Notes: generated from the sequence alone by a model not told the origin. A stretch of 23,618 nt of DNA from 4572-13 sp964594065 (GCA_964594065.1 CAZQKX010000056.1:1-23618); one strand, 5' to 3'. Positions 1 through 8,664 are shown, numbered from the stretch's first letter. Numbers and translations: made by a program.

Positions 1-812
1 GTTTTTTTCTTGAAACCCAGTATTTTATCCATGACTGCCGGTGATAAAACATAACGCGCCTGTATTTGGTCGCCACCGTAAACGGCAAATTGGCGTTCAA
101 ATTCCGTGTTATCCATCCGGATCAGTTTTCCGCGAAGAAAGTTGTGTGATTGCAGCATTTTCCCAAATCGGCCAAAATATTTTTCGGCCTTATCCGGCAT
201 GATGAGGACTTGCCCGTAAAATGTTTTATGAAAATCGGCAACAAAGAAAAGACCTTTAAAGATATTACGATTGAATATGCATCTTATCAGTATCTTTAAA
301 GCAATAATAACCGGATGAATTGAATCCGGTCCTATTTCTCCATCTTCGTCCTTGTAACGGGCCTTTACTTCGGAGAACTTTATATTTGTTTTTCCAATGG
401 TGCCGCTGACTAGGTCTTCGCCGTCAAATTCATTAACATAGCGCTGGAAAATCTCGGCTCGCCGAAAAGTATAAAGGTCAATAAAGCCATCCGGGGCATA
501 TTGCAGATTCGGATCGATAAATCGAATAAGCGGGTGGATGATCATCTGTTTAAAGCCGCCGCGATAATCTCGAGTTAAAAAATAGACAGTTGACAGCCAG
601 ATGCCGCCGCACAGTATACATAAAATAAAAACAATCCCCGGTTCGATCATTCCGGCTAACGATAATAAAGAAGCCAATCCTGCCAAAACGATTAGAATGA
701 TTGCCGCCGCCGCCGCTTTAACCAGGATACCTTTACGGATGCCGTCCAGAATCAGCAGTTCGCTGAAAAGCTCTTCGCTGTAGAACTCTTTGAATTCCTC
801 ATAGCTTTTCAT
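1..812 (-). CDS. DUF3137-family membrane protein, C-terminus cut by window edge
   Basis: An open frame runs from an ATG at 812 to the left edge of the window, giving about 270 residues with no stop, so the C-terminus is missing. Near the N-terminus, after a charged stretch (start MKSYEEFKEFYSEEL), there are two hydrophobic segments, roughly residues 30-52 and 57-75, which should anchor it in the membrane. The cytoplasmic part contains the pattern expected of the DUF3137 family: an ADFHKTFYG stretch near residue 200 and ERQFAVYGGDQIQARYVLSP near residues 240-260. The gene starts 15 bp after the lemA stop, and lemA-DUF3137 pairs are a common arrangement. It is probably co-transcribed from the promoter at 1432-1460. 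The molecular function is unknown. Family assignment is from recalled motif similarity. Confidence 0.8.
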   Translation of the reverse strand, partial: MKSYEEFKEFYSEELFSELLILDGIRKGILVKAAAAAIILIVLAGLASLLSLAGMIEPGIVFILCILCGGIWLSTVYFLTRDYRGGFKQMIIHPLIRFIDPNLQYAPDGFIDLYTFRRAEIFQRYVNEFDGEDLVSGTIGKTNIKFSEVKARYKDEDGEIGPDSIHPVIIALKILIRCIFNRNIFKGLFFVADFHKTFYGQVLIMPDKAEKYFGRFGKMLQSHNFLRGKLIRMDNTEFERQFAVYGGDQIQARYVLSPAVMDKILGFKKK

Positions 813-827
813 GGCTTCAAAAGTCTC

Positions 828-1388
828 TTATAGCATATTTTTGACTTCCGGATTTTCGCGTTCGTTTGCTTCGATCTGGAAGAGGGTCATTAGTTTAAAG
901 TTGAACATCCCGGCAATGATGTTAGTGGGGAACATTTGGACAGAATTGTTGTAATCCGTGACCGAGGCATTATAAGCTCTGCGGGCCGCGGAAATCTGTT
1001 CCTCCAGTTCGTTTAGCGTTCGCTGCAGGTGCATGAAGTTGTCGCTGGCTTTTAATTCCGGATAGTTTTCAACCGTCGCCCGCACAACGCCCAAAAGCTG
1101 CATAAAGGAATTTTCAAGGCCGACTTTCTGATTGTCGTTAAGCTGTCCGGCCTGGGCCTTGGCGCGGGCTTCGGTGACCTTTTCAAAGAGTTGGCGTTCA
1201 TGGTCGGCATAGCCCTTGACGGTCGAGACAAGATTGGGGATCAAGTCCCATCGTTTCTTGAGCATCGCGTCCATCGTCCCGAAGATATTATGCACCTGGT
1301 TCCGCTTACCGACGAGCGTGTTGTACATGGCAATTGGAATAATGAGAATGACACCCAAAATGACAGCAACAATGATTAATCCCGACAT
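828..1388 (-). CDS. lemA: LemA family protein
   Basis: A 186-residue protein with one N-terminal hydrophobic anchor (about residues 3-22, MSGLIIVAVILGVILIIPIA) followed by the LemA helical domain: NTLVGKRNQV, then DAMLKKRWDLIPNLVSTVKGY, the ENYPELKAS motif near residue 110, and the late FPTNIIA..F motif. Length and motif order match the family. LemA proteins are membrane-anchored helical bundles of unclear function, often next to DUF3137 or TPM-domain genes. The start is the ATG at 1388 because AAGGAG at 1395-1400 lies 6 nt upstream. A longer TTG start at 1394 would abut that ribosome site directly and is unlikely. The DUF3137 gene follows after 15 bp. Confidence 0.93.
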   Translation of the reverse strand: MSGLIIVAVILGVILIIPIAMYNTLVGKRNQVHNIFGTMDAMLKKRWDLIPNLVSTVKGYADHERQLFEKVTEARAKAQAGQLNDNQKVGLENSFMQLLGVVRATVENYPELKASDNFMHLQRTLNELEEQISAARRAYNASVTDYNNSVQMFPTNIIAGMFNFKLMTLFQIEANERENPEVKNML

Positions 1389-1431
1389 TTTCAACTCCTT
1401 AAACTATGTGAATATCCGCCTTGTTGGCTAA

Positions 1432-1460
1432 AACATACCCCATCTGCCGCCATTCGTCAA
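1432..1460 (-). promoter_or_regulatory. Sigma70-type promoter for lemA-DUF3137
   Basis: On the minus strand, TTGACG (1460-1455) and TATGTT (1437-1432) are separated by 17 bp. This gives 5/6 and 4/6 matches to the consensus hexamers. The predicted transcript start near 1425 leaves a leader of about 35 nt before the lemA ribosome site and start. Confidence 0.6.
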
Positions 1461-1509
1461 ATATTAAGATGCCGAAAGCGGCCGAGTGTTTTGGTGTTTT
1501 TGCCCAAAT

Positions 1510-1548
1510 AAAAAAAAGCCCGACCTGTAACCGGCCGGGCTTTTGTGT
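1510..1548 (-). terminator. Intrinsic terminator of the EF-G-like gene
   Basis: The arms 1514-1525 and 1533-1544 pair around a 7-nt loop. Read on the minus strand, the one mismatch becomes a G-U pair and the hairpin is followed by a run of T residues (1518 down to 1511). It lies about 30 bp after the stop codon at 1573 and separates that gene from the lemA promoter. Confidence 0.85.
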
Positions 1549-1572
1549 TTCATTCTTTAAAGGCAGGGCGTT

Positions 1573-3615
1573 TTAGCCTTGGTCTGCTTGTTTCGCTTTC
1601 TTGTACTGTTCGATGATCTGCATCTGGACATTCGGGGCGGTTGGTTCATAGTGGCTCAGTTCCATTGAGTAGCTGCCCTGACCGCCGGTGACGGATTTGA
1701 GCTGGCTGTTATAGTTGGATACTTCCGACAGCGGCACCTGCGCCTTAATGACCATCATGCCGCCGGGCAGCATCTCCTGGCCGCCAACCCTGCCGCGGCG
1801 AGAGGCCATGTCACCGGTAATGTCGCCCATATTTTCGGCGGGGATGGTGATCTCGATATTGACGATTGGCTCGAGCAATACGGGTTTAGCTTTTTCCAGT
1901 GCGTCCAGAAAAGCGCCTTTGCCTGCTGCGCGGAAAGCCACTTCTTTGGAGTCTACCGGGTGATATTTGCCGTCATAGACCGACACCTTAATATCCTGTA
2001 TGGGGAAGCCTGCGAGAAAACCGCCGGCCATTACGTCATTGATACCCTTGAGAATCGCCGGCTCAAACTGACCGGGAATGGAGCCACCGAAGATGTCCCA
2101 ATTGTATTCCAGTGATGGGTCGGAGTCACGCTCTGCCGGTTCGATCCGCAGATACACTTCGCCAAACTGGCCGGCACCACCGGACTGTTTCTTATGGCGG
2201 TAGTGGCCTTCAGCCTTCCCGGAGATCGTTTCGCGGTAGGGGATTTTCGGCGGTTTGGTATTGACATGGACTTTATAACGATTTTCCAGCTTCGACAGCA
2301 TGACACGCAGGTGCAGATCGCCCAAGCCGCTGATAACCAGTTCTTTGGTCTGCTGATCATGTGAGACGGTAAAGCATGGATCTTCATCGGTCAGTTTATC
2401 CAGAGCAGCACTGATCTTGTTTTCCTCACCGCGGGCTGCCGGTTCCAAGGCCAGACCAAACATGGGTTTCGGAACGGCAGGACCGCCGAATTTACCGGTC
2501 ATCTTGCCGTCGTGAACCATGTCACCCAATTTAATCTCATCGATCTTGGCCAGCGTGATAATATCGCCACAGATACCCTTGTCGACGTCGCTACTGTCGG
2601 CACCCTGAAGTTTCAGGGGATGACCGATGCGGATGCCTTTCTTGGCGTCGTTAATATGCAATTGCGTGCTGGTGTCTATTGATCCGCTGAAAATGCGAAT
2701 CGAAGCGTATTTCATATTTGACTTCGGATCAAAACCAATGCGGAAAACAGTTCCTGCCAGCGGGCTGCTTGGATCGGGTTTAACGGAGCTTTCGGTTTCA
2801 CCGTCGATGAGAGTTGCTTCGGGTGCGTCTGCTGGTGAGGGCGTTTCCTTAGCGATCAGATCAAGCAGTTCTTTAATGCCGACTTCCTTGCGCGCGTCTG
2901 TGAAGACGATCGGAATGACAGTGCCTTGGCCCAGAGCCTTAACGAAAACGCCGGCTACCTGATCGGGAGAGATCTCTTCGCCGCCCAGATAGCTTTCCAT
3001 GAGATCGTCATCGGCTTCGATCACGCTTTCCAGCAGATCCGTATGCGCTTGCGTGACATCCATGACCGGGCTTTCGCCACCTTCATTGAAAATGCAGTCA
3101 ACGACGGAGGCTTTATCGGCTGTTGGCAGATTGGCACAGCGACATTGCGAACCGAATGTTTCCTGTACCTGAGAAATCAGTTCTGCAAGATCAACATTAT
3201 CAGCATCCATTTTGTTAATGACGATTACGCGTGCCTTGTTGGCATTCGTTGCGGCCTGAAACAGTTTGCGAGTATTCATCTCAATACCCGAAGCGGCACT
3301 AATGACGATTACGGCTGTCTCGGCGGCGGGAATGGAAAGCAGGGCCGGACCGACAAAGTCAGGATAGCCGGGGGTGTCGATGATATTGACGAGCTTATTG
3401 TCATAGGCTACGTGCATCAACGAAGAATGAATCGAATTGCCGCGTTCTTTTTCTTCATCGTCATAGTCGCTGACGGTGTTTTTCTCGTCGATGCTGCCAA
3501 GACGGTTGATGGTACCGGTGGTGTGAAGAATGGCTTCCGCCAATGATGTCTTACCAGAGCTGCCATGCCCTAAAAGCACGATGTTACGAATGTCCTTAAG
3601 ATCTGCCACAATCAT
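1573..3615 (-). CDS. fusA: EF-G-like translational GTPase (EF-G2 type)
   Basis: A 680-residue protein with the five-domain layout of elongation factor G. The GTPase domain shows G1 GHGSSGKT (16-23), G3 DTPGY (80-84) and G4 NKMD (134-137). Domains II to V follow, including a domain IV GGAGQFGEVYLRIEP stretch. Two features set it apart from canonical EF-G: G1 is GHGSSGKT rather than AHIDAGKT, and G3 is DTPGY where canonical EF-G has DTPGH. These are typical of the paralogous EF-G2 group rather than the main translocase, so a second, canonical fusA should exist elsewhere in the genome. Canonical EF-G usually sits in the str ribosomal operon; here no ribosomal-protein gene is adjacent. GGAGG at 3619-3623, 3 nt before the ATG, fixes the start. 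The exact role of EF-G2 proteins is not settled. Confidence 0.9.
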   Translation of the reverse strand: MIVADLKDIRNIVLLGHGSSGKTSLAEAILHTTGTINRLGSIDEKNTVSDYDDEEKERGNSIHSSLMHVAYDNKLVNIIDTPGYPDFVGPALLSIPAAETAVIVISAASGIEMNTRKLFQAATNANKARVIVINKMDADNVDLAELISQVQETFGSQCRCANLPTADKASVVDCIFNEGGESPVMDVTQAHTDLLESVIEADDDLMESYLGGEEISPDQVAGVFVKALGQGTVIPIVFTDARKEVGIKELLDLIAKETPSPADAPEATLIDGETESSVKPDPSSPLAGTVFRIGFDPKSNMKYASIRIFSGSIDTSTQLHINDAKKGIRIGHPLKLQGADSSDVDKGICGDIITLAKIDEIKLGDMVHDGKMTGKFGGPAVPKPMFGLALEPAARGEENKISAALDKLTDEDPCFTVSHDQQTKELVISGLGDLHLRVMLSKLENRYKVHVNTKPPKIPYRETISGKAEGHYRHKKQSGGAGQFGEVYLRIEPAERDSDPSLEYNWDIFGGSIPGQFEPAILKGINDVMAGGFLAGFPIQDIKVSVYDGKYHPVDSKEVAFRAAGKGAFLDALEKAKPVLLEPIVNIEITIPAENMGDITGDMASRRGRVGGQEMLPGGMMVIKAQVPLSEVSNYNSQLKSVTGGQGSYSMELSHYEPTAPNVQMQIIEQYKKAKQADQG

Positions 3616-3676
3616 TAACCTCCAATTATGTTATTCAGTTTTGACTCGTCTTCTTAAGAAAAACCAAGAGTTTACT

Positions 3677-3705
3677 CGAATACAGAGCCAATCGCAAGTG
3701 GTCAA
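3677..3705 (-). promoter_or_regulatory. Sigma70-type promoter for the EF-G-like gene
   Basis: On the minus strand TTGACC (3705-3700) is followed after 17 bp by TATTCG (3682-3677). The -35 box matches 5/6; the -10 box is weak at 3/6. The predicted leader is about 55 nt. Confidence 0.45.
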
Positions 3706-3911
3706 GTAGAAAAAAGTGTCTAAAACAAATGATTTTCCAGTTTTTATATCACTTCTGGACGAGTACTATCTTTATATGGCATTGAGGTGGTATCCCTCTG
3801 TCGGGAAAGAGTCTATTTTTTTGGCGAATCCGGATAGCAGGAATCTTAAATCGTGAACAAAAGATGGAAATTGTAATTTTTTTATATCACATTCAGTTTT
3901 CATCCGTAGAA

Positions 3912-3940
3912 TTAAACAGTGGATTTATAAAGCGTATAAT
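3912..3940 (+). promoter_or_regulatory. Candidate promoter of the 3955 gene
   Basis: A perfect TATAAT (3935-3940) lies 17 bp after a poor -35 (TTAAAC, 3912-3917). If it is used, transcription would begin about 8 nt before the ATG and inside the apparent ribosome site AGGTGG (3946-3951). It may therefore be fortuitous. Confidence 0.25.
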
Positions 3941-3954
3941 AAATTAGGTGGTCA

Positions 3955-4929
3955 ATGAATATGAGGCTTGAACAAACATCAGGGATGATTAGTAAAGTGG
4001 CTTTGCGGTGGTTTTTTCTGGTTCTGGGTGTTGGATTAACTGCCGGCAGTTCTTTTGCTTTTTCATGGGACAGGTCTTATGAAGTTTCTGAGGTACTCAA
4101 GGTAAAATCGCTTTCAGAGTTTGAGTGCCGGATAAAAAATTATCCGTATTCCAAACACGCTCGATTCAGAGTGAAAATTCGAGATGTCATTGTCAATTCT
4201 CAAGTTCCTAAAGACGATGCACTGGAATATCTGTCTGAACGACTGAAAAAGGCTGAACATATAACCCTTGAAAATATCCAGCCTCTTAATTACTTCCGCC
4301 TGATCGCTGATATTAGAGTTGACGACCGTGATTTGTGCGCCGAGTTGATCCAGCAGCATCTTGCATTGCCGAAAACCCAGCCGAAAGAACAGGAAATTGA
4401 CACAGACCGTCCCCAAAGATATGTATCTCGGTCTGCATCCGGAACTCAAACGACAATGTTGGACAAATCGTCAGTGCCGCGAATTCGAAGACGGTTTGTT
4501 ACGCTGCAAAGTTTGCTGGACGCAGTGGTGGATGTCTCTGCTCTAAATGAAGAAACCAGCGTTGAAGAAGCACTGGATATTCTTGCAGGCTCTGTTCGGC
4601 CGCGATTGCCGTTTGTGGTTCTTTGGAACGACCTCACGAGCAATGCGATGCTGGATCGGGATACACCGATCGGCGTGGGCGGATTTGGAAAAATGAAACT
4701 TAAAAAGGCAATTGAGATGGTTCTGCATAGTTTGTCATCGCGAGCCCCAACCAAGCTCATATTAGCCGTTGAAGGGCAGGTGATCACGGTGGGGACCCGG
4801 AACGGTTTACTCCAGAAGTCCCGTGTGCGTACGTATTCGATGGAAGACTTGATATCGATACCGGCAGATGCCGACGAGGACAGCGTTTTGGACTTTTTTG
4901 ACGGCCGCAGCAGTGGAAACCGCCGATAG
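3955..4929 (+). CDS. Secreted protein of unknown function with STN/secretin-like C-terminal region
   Basis: A 324-residue protein. The N-terminus has a basic region, a hydrophobic core (about 18-31) and a likely cleavage site after SSFA (residue 36), so it should be exported. Residues 40-140 are predicted helical and charged and match no family I can name. Residues from about 180 resemble the small alpha/beta STN-type domain found at the start of secretins and related planctomycete proteins: TSVEEALDILAG, then VVLWNDL, then KKAIEMVLHSLS, then AVEGQVITVGTR, ending with TYSMEDL. The start at 3955 follows AGGTGG; a second in-frame ATG at 3961 is possible. It is a single gene between the EF-G-like gene and glgP, each separated by more than 240 bp. 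Function is unknown; a role in an envelope or secretion complex is only inference. Confidence 0.7.
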   Translation: MNMRLEQTSGMISKVALRWFFLVLGVGLTAGSSFAFSWDRSYEVSEVLKVKSLSEFECRIKNYPYSKHARFRVKIRDVIVNSQVPKDDALEYLSERLKKAEHITLENIQPLNYFRLIADIRVDDRDLCAELIQQHLALPKTQPKEQEIDTDRPQRYVSRSASGTQTTMLDKSSVPRIRRRFVTLQSLLDAVVDVSALNEETSVEEALDILAGSVRPRLPFVVLWNDLTSNAMLDRDTPIGVGGFGKMKLKKAIEMVLHSLSSRAPTKLILAVEGQVITVGTRNGLLQKSRVRTYSMEDLISIPADADEDSVLDFFDGRSSGNRR

Positions 4930-5013
4930 GAGCCCTATTCAGAATTATTTTGGATAACTCACCCCCCAGACCGTGCCGGGGATTTAGATATGGAGGATTA
5001 TTGGACTTTATAG

Positions 5014-5042
5014 TTGCCTCAATAGCATTAGACCGATAAAAT
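5014..5042 (+). promoter_or_regulatory. Sigma70-type promoter for glgP
   Basis: TTGCCT (5014-5019, 4/6) and TAAAAT (5037-5042, 5/6) are separated by 17 bp. The predicted leader to the glgP ATG is about 125 nt; I see no recognisable riboswitch in it. Confidence 0.5.
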
Positions 5043-5174
5043 ACGCCGCAAAATTCAGCAAAGATTCCTTTTAACTTTTTCTGTTAAGATGGCGACAGTT
5101 TGGGTCGAAGAATTGGTGGATTATTATTTAATGAATTTATTGAAAACCAATAACCGTATAATTACGGAGGACTA

Positions 5175-7829
5175 ATGGCATCATTTACGAAATCAGCAAA
5201 CAAGGATAAAGCACAGATGAAGACAGTTCGTACCTTTACGGTCAAACCCTCATTGCCGGAAGCATTGGCGGATTTGCGGGTTATTGCTAACAATTTGTAT
5301 TGGTCATGGCATGACGAGATTGCCGAGATATTCCGACGGATCGATTATGATCTCTGGAAACAGTGTGCACATAATCCCATGAAGATGCTGGGTATGGTTT
5401 CACAGGCTCGCCTGGAAGATTTGGCTCAAAACGAGGGCTTTGTCTATCAACTCAATCAGGCTCGTGAAAAACTTGAAGAAACGCTCAGTGCTCCTTCCTG
5501 GTACAATAAAATTTATGCCAGAGAAGGACAGCAGACACTGATCGCATATTTCAGCGCCGAGTTTGGTATTCATGAATCGCTACCGGTCTATTCCGGCGGA
5601 TTGGGAATTCTTGCAGGTGACCATCTTAAGAGTGCTTCGGATCTGGGCATTCCTCTGGTAGGCGTTGGCTTGTTATATCAGAATGGATATTTCCGTCAGT
5701 ATCTGAATACAGATGGTTGGCAGCAGGAACACTATCTGGAAAACGATTTCCATAATATGCCGCTTGAACTGATTCGTAAAGAAAATGGACATGCACTTAC
5801 GGTCAGCGTACAGTTCCCGGACCGAACGGTTCAAATGCAAATCTGGAAAGTTCTGGTCGGGCGAACGACTTTGTATTTGCTGGATACGAATATAACGGCG
5901 AATTCGCCCTTTGACCGTACCATTACGCAGACGCTTTACGGTGGTGAAACAGAGATGCGGATTTGCCAGGAAATCGTACTTGGTATTGGTGGCTTGAAGG
6001 CATTGTTTGCCATGGGGCAAGAACCGACCGTTTGTCACATGAATGAAGGACATGCCGCGTTCATGGCACTGGAACGTGTTCGTAAACTTCGAAGCCGTTA
6101 CAATATGAGCTTTGAAGAGGCATTTGAGACAGGTAAAGCCAGCAATGTCTTTACTGTTCATACGCCTGTAGCAGCCGGGAATGACGAATTTCCGGTTGAG
6201 ATGATGGATAAGTACTTCGGACATTACTATGGCAAACTCGGCGTCAACCGGGAACAGTTTTTAGCATTGGGACGAATTCATCCAAAAGATAGTCGTGAAA
6301 GCTTTAAGATGCCGGTTTTGGCTATTAAAACAAGTGCGTATCGTAATGGTGTCAGTCAACTGCACGGTGAAGTTTCTCGCACGATATGGTCGGGAATGTG
6401 GCCGGAACTGCCGGTTGGTGAAGTTCCCATTAATTCCATTACCAACGGGATTCATGCCAAAACGTGGCTCAGCGCAGAGTTGAATTCATTGTTTGAACGT
6501 TATTTAGGATCTCGATGGGCAGATGAGGCTGTTGATAAATCTATCTGGCACAATTTGGATCAAGTTCCGGACGAAGAAATATGGCGAATTCATCAGCGCT
6601 GCAAGGAACACTTGGTAGGTTTTGCACGTGCAAGGCTGAAACGTCAGCTTCAGCGCCGCGGTGCATTCCATACGGAATTGAGCTGGGCCGAAGAAGTTCT
6701 GGACCCCGAAGCACTGACCATTGGTTTTGCGCGTCGATTTGCAACATACAAACGCGGCAGTTTATTGCTGCGAGAGCCGGAACGTTTGATCAAACTGCTG
6801 ACCAACACGGAAACGCCGGTGCAGTTCATTTTTGCCGGCAAAGCCCATCCGCGTGATACAGCTGGAAAGGAGATCATTCGTCAACTGGTTCATTTTGCCG
6901 CGGAAAATCCTGAGATTCGCCGTCGGCTGATCTTCCTTGAAGATTATGATATCGATATTGCTCGTTACTTAGTACAGGGTGTTGATGTGTGGCTGAACAA
7001 TCCACGTCGTCCGATGGAAGCCAGCGGTACCAGCGGTATGAAAGCGGCCCTCAACGGTGTGCTGAATATGAGTACGCTGGACGGTTGGTGGTGCGAGGGG
7101 TATATTCCCGATGGTGGATGGATCATTGGTGCAGGCGAAGAATACGATGACCTGTCCTATCAGGACCAGGTGGAGTCACAGGCGATATACAATTTACTGG
7201 AACAAGAAGTTGTGCCGCTGTACTTCAGCCGAGCCAAGGACCGATTGCCGCGGCGTTGGATTCGCAGGATGAAAAATACCGTCAAATGGTGTGCTCCGCG
7301 ATTCAACACAAACCGGATGGTTGCAGAATATACACGGAAATTCTATCATACCGCCGATGTAAAATGGGAAGAATTGACGGCCAATGAAATGGAACGCGTC
7401 AAAGCCCTGTCCGCCTGGAAAAATACCACACGTCAAAGTTGGTCGGACTTGGAGATCCGTAATGTAGAAGTGCAAAATGTCGATGGGCAAATCTTTGACG
7501 GCTGGACTGGTGACCAGCCGGAACTGCGGGTTGGCTCGGATGTTCGCATTGCGGCACAGATTCATCTGGGGCGTTTGAATCCGGAAGATGTGTCTGTTCA
7601 GATTTACCACGGCAAAGTCGATTCATCCGGGAAGATCGAGGATGGGCAGGTAGCCGAAATGAAGCATGTTGATGATTCGGTGGACGCAGACAGCGTTGCC
7701 GCTTTTGAAGGAACGATCCCGTGTCGCATTTCCGGACGTCATGGATTTGCGTTGCGGATACTTCCCCGACATCAGGACATGGTGGAATCCTATGAGCCGG
7801 GCATGATCCTCTGGGAATCAACCAGTTAA
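5175..7829 (+). CDS. glgP: Alpha-glucan phosphorylase (GT35, DUF3417-containing type)
   Basis: An 884-residue cytoplasmic enzyme that phosphorolyses alpha-1,4-glucans (glycogen or maltodextrin) to glucose 1-phosphate using pyridoxal phosphate. The N-terminal 20-110 region (NLYWSWHDEIAEIFRRID) is the DUF3417 domain typical of the Thermotoga-type phosphorylases. The catalytic core follows: YFSAEFGIHESLPVYSGGLG, HMNEGHAAF, NGIHAKTW, FARRFATYKR. The PLP-binding lysine is expected at K623 in EASGTSGMKAALNG. Residues from about 745 form the extra C-terminal beta-rich domain seen in this subfamily (LRVGSDVRIAAQIHLG near 795). GGAGG at 5166-5170, 4 nt before the ATG, supports the start; an internal ATG at 5217 lacks that support. 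It is a single-gene unit with its own promoter and terminator. Confidence 0.95.
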   Translation: MASFTKSANKDKAQMKTVRTFTVKPSLPEALADLRVIANNLYWSWHDEIAEIFRRIDYDLWKQCAHNPMKMLGMVSQARLEDLAQNEGFVYQLNQAREKLEETLSAPSWYNKIYAREGQQTLIAYFSAEFGIHESLPVYSGGLGILAGDHLKSASDLGIPLVGVGLLYQNGYFRQYLNTDGWQQEHYLENDFHNMPLELIRKENGHALTVSVQFPDRTVQMQIWKVLVGRTTLYLLDTNITANSPFDRTITQTLYGGETEMRICQEIVLGIGGLKALFAMGQEPTVCHMNEGHAAFMALERVRKLRSRYNMSFEEAFETGKASNVFTVHTPVAAGNDEFPVEMMDKYFGHYYGKLGVNREQFLALGRIHPKDSRESFKMPVLAIKTSAYRNGVSQLHGEVSRTIWSGMWPELPVGEVPINSITNGIHAKTWLSAELNSLFERYLGSRWADEAVDKSIWHNLDQVPDEEIWRIHQRCKEHLVGFARARLKRQLQRRGAFHTELSWAEEVLDPEALTIGFARRFATYKRGSLLLREPERLIKLLTNTETPVQFIFAGKAHPRDTAGKEIIRQLVHFAAENPEIRRRLIFLEDYDIDIARYLVQGVDVWLNNPRRPMEASGTSGMKAALNGVLNMSTLDGWWCEGYIPDGGWIIGAGEEYDDLSYQDQVESQAIYNLLEQEVVPLYFSRAKDRLPRRWIRRMKNTVKWCAPRFNTNRMVAEYTRKFYHTADVKWEELTANEMERVKALSAWKNTTRQSWSDLEIRNVEVQNVDGQIFDGWTGDQPELRVGSDVRIAAQIHLGRLNPEDVSVQIYHGKVDSSGKIEDGQVAEMKHVDDSVDADSVAAFEGTIPCRISGRHGFALRILPRHQDMVESYEPGMILWESTS

Positions 7830-7857
7830 AAAACGATTTGGATATCTCGAACATTTC

Positions 7858-7890
7858 AAGCCCGTCGGATTAAACCGGCGGGCTTTTTTT
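7858..7890 (+). terminator. Intrinsic terminator of glgP
   Basis: AAGCCCGTCGG (7858-7868) pairs with CCGGCGGGCTT (7875-7885) across a 6-nt loop, with one mismatch that is a U-G wobble in the transcript, followed by a T run to 7890. It starts 28 bp after the glgP stop. Confidence 0.88.
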
Positions 7891-7936
7891 ATGAATAATT
7901 GCACCAAACAAATTAGGATAAAGGGGCTATTTTACG

Positions 7937-7965
7937 TTGCGGATTTTAGCTTAGGTTTGTAAGAT
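7937..7965 (+). promoter_or_regulatory. Weak candidate promoter for the DUF2490 gene
   Basis: TTGCGG (7937-7942) and TAAGAT (7960-7965) are 17 bp apart, with 3/6 and 4/6 matches. It is placed sensibly between the glgP terminator and the gene start, but the hexamers are poor. Confidence 0.28.
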
Positions 7966-8022
7966 ATCCAAACCATCTATCAGAAAAGCATGTTGAATAT
8001 TTTAAATGGAAAGGTATGTAGA

Positions 8023-8664
8023 ATGAAAAAAGTTACGTTATGTATTGTATTGTTCAGTATCATTTCTTCCTTTTGTTATGCAACGGATGACAATCAGGAG
8101 TTTCGTGCGAACACCAGTTTTTCGTTCAAGCTCGATGATTCGTGGAAGATGAGTATTGCTCAGGAATTTCATTTTCGAGACGGGGAGCATTTTGAGCATG
8201 AGAATATCGTCAGTTTCAAATATAAAGCTGCTGATTGGATAGATCTGGGACTGGGCTTCAAGCAACTCCATAAAGAAAATTCTTCGCACGAGTGGCAGCG
8301 GGAAAACCGCCCATTTGCAGAAATAATCCTCAAAAAGACGCTCTTAGGCCTGAAATGGTCCGATCGTAGCCGCCTTGAGTTTCGGGATTATGAGGATGCC
8401 AAAGATGTTTTTCGTTTTCGTAATCGGCTGAAAGCACACATTCCGCATAACCTGTTCGATTTGCCGCTGCAGCCGTATGTTGCTGATGAGATATTCATCC
8501 AGGAAGAAAGCGGCTTGTACCGAAACCGTATTTACACCGGTCTGGTATGGGACGTCAATGATACCCTGGATATTGATTTTTTCATGTTCCATGAGAAAAA
8601 TGAAACAACACACGGAAGGGATGACAGGCACTTCTATGGTTTTGAAATGAAGTTTGCTTTTTAG
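8023..8664 (+). CDS. DUF2490-family outer-membrane beta-barrel protein
   Basis: A 213-residue protein with a clear signal peptide (MKKVTLCIVLFSIISSFCYA, cleavage after residue 20). The remainder consists of alternating polar and hydrophobic strands rich in aromatic residues (for example SFKLDDSWKMSIAQEFHFRD, then WIDLGLGFKQL), consistent with a small outer-membrane barrel. It ends FYGFEMKFAF, with the C-terminal Phe that many barrel proteins use for insertion. This pattern matches DUF2490. I chose the ATG at 8023 because AAAGG (8010-8014) lies 8 nt upstream and the signal peptide begins there; a longer frame from 7990 has neither. The transported molecule, if any, is unknown. Confidence 0.75.
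   Translation: MKKVTLCIVLFSIISSFCYATDDNQEFRANTSFSFKLDDSWKMSIAQEFHFRDGEHFEHENIVSFKYKAADWIDLGLGFKQLHKENSSHEWQRENRPFAEIILKKTLLGLKWSDRSRLEFRDYEDAKDVFRFRNRLKAHIPHNLFDLPLQPYVADEIFIQEESGLYRNRIYTGLVWDVNDTLDIDFFMFHEKNETTHGRDDRHFYGFEMKFAF

Larger units (their letters stand above)
3616..3954. other. Divergent intergenic region, 339 bp
   Basis: The region lies between the minus-strand EF-G-like gene and the plus-strand secreted-protein gene. It holds one good minus-strand promoter and one weak plus-strand candidate, listed separately. A 12-bp direct repeat TTTTTATATCAC occurs at 3741-3752 and 3879-3890, in both cases followed by a TTC-containing stretch. I see no gene, and no structured RNA that I recognise. 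Confidence 0.6.

Noticed and set aside
2926..3546. 206-residue plus-strand frame opposite the EF-G-like gene
   Set aside because: It is fully antisense to conserved GTPase coding sequence and has no ribosome site or recognisable domain.
4963..4985. CCCC...GGGG dyad after the secreted-protein gene as a terminator
   Set aside because: The stem is only about four pairs with a loose loop and no following T run.
5140..5162. TTGAAA plus perfect TATAAT just before glgP as a promoter
   Set aside because: The spacer is only 11 bp and transcription would begin at or beyond the ribosome site; the 5014-5042 candidate fits better.
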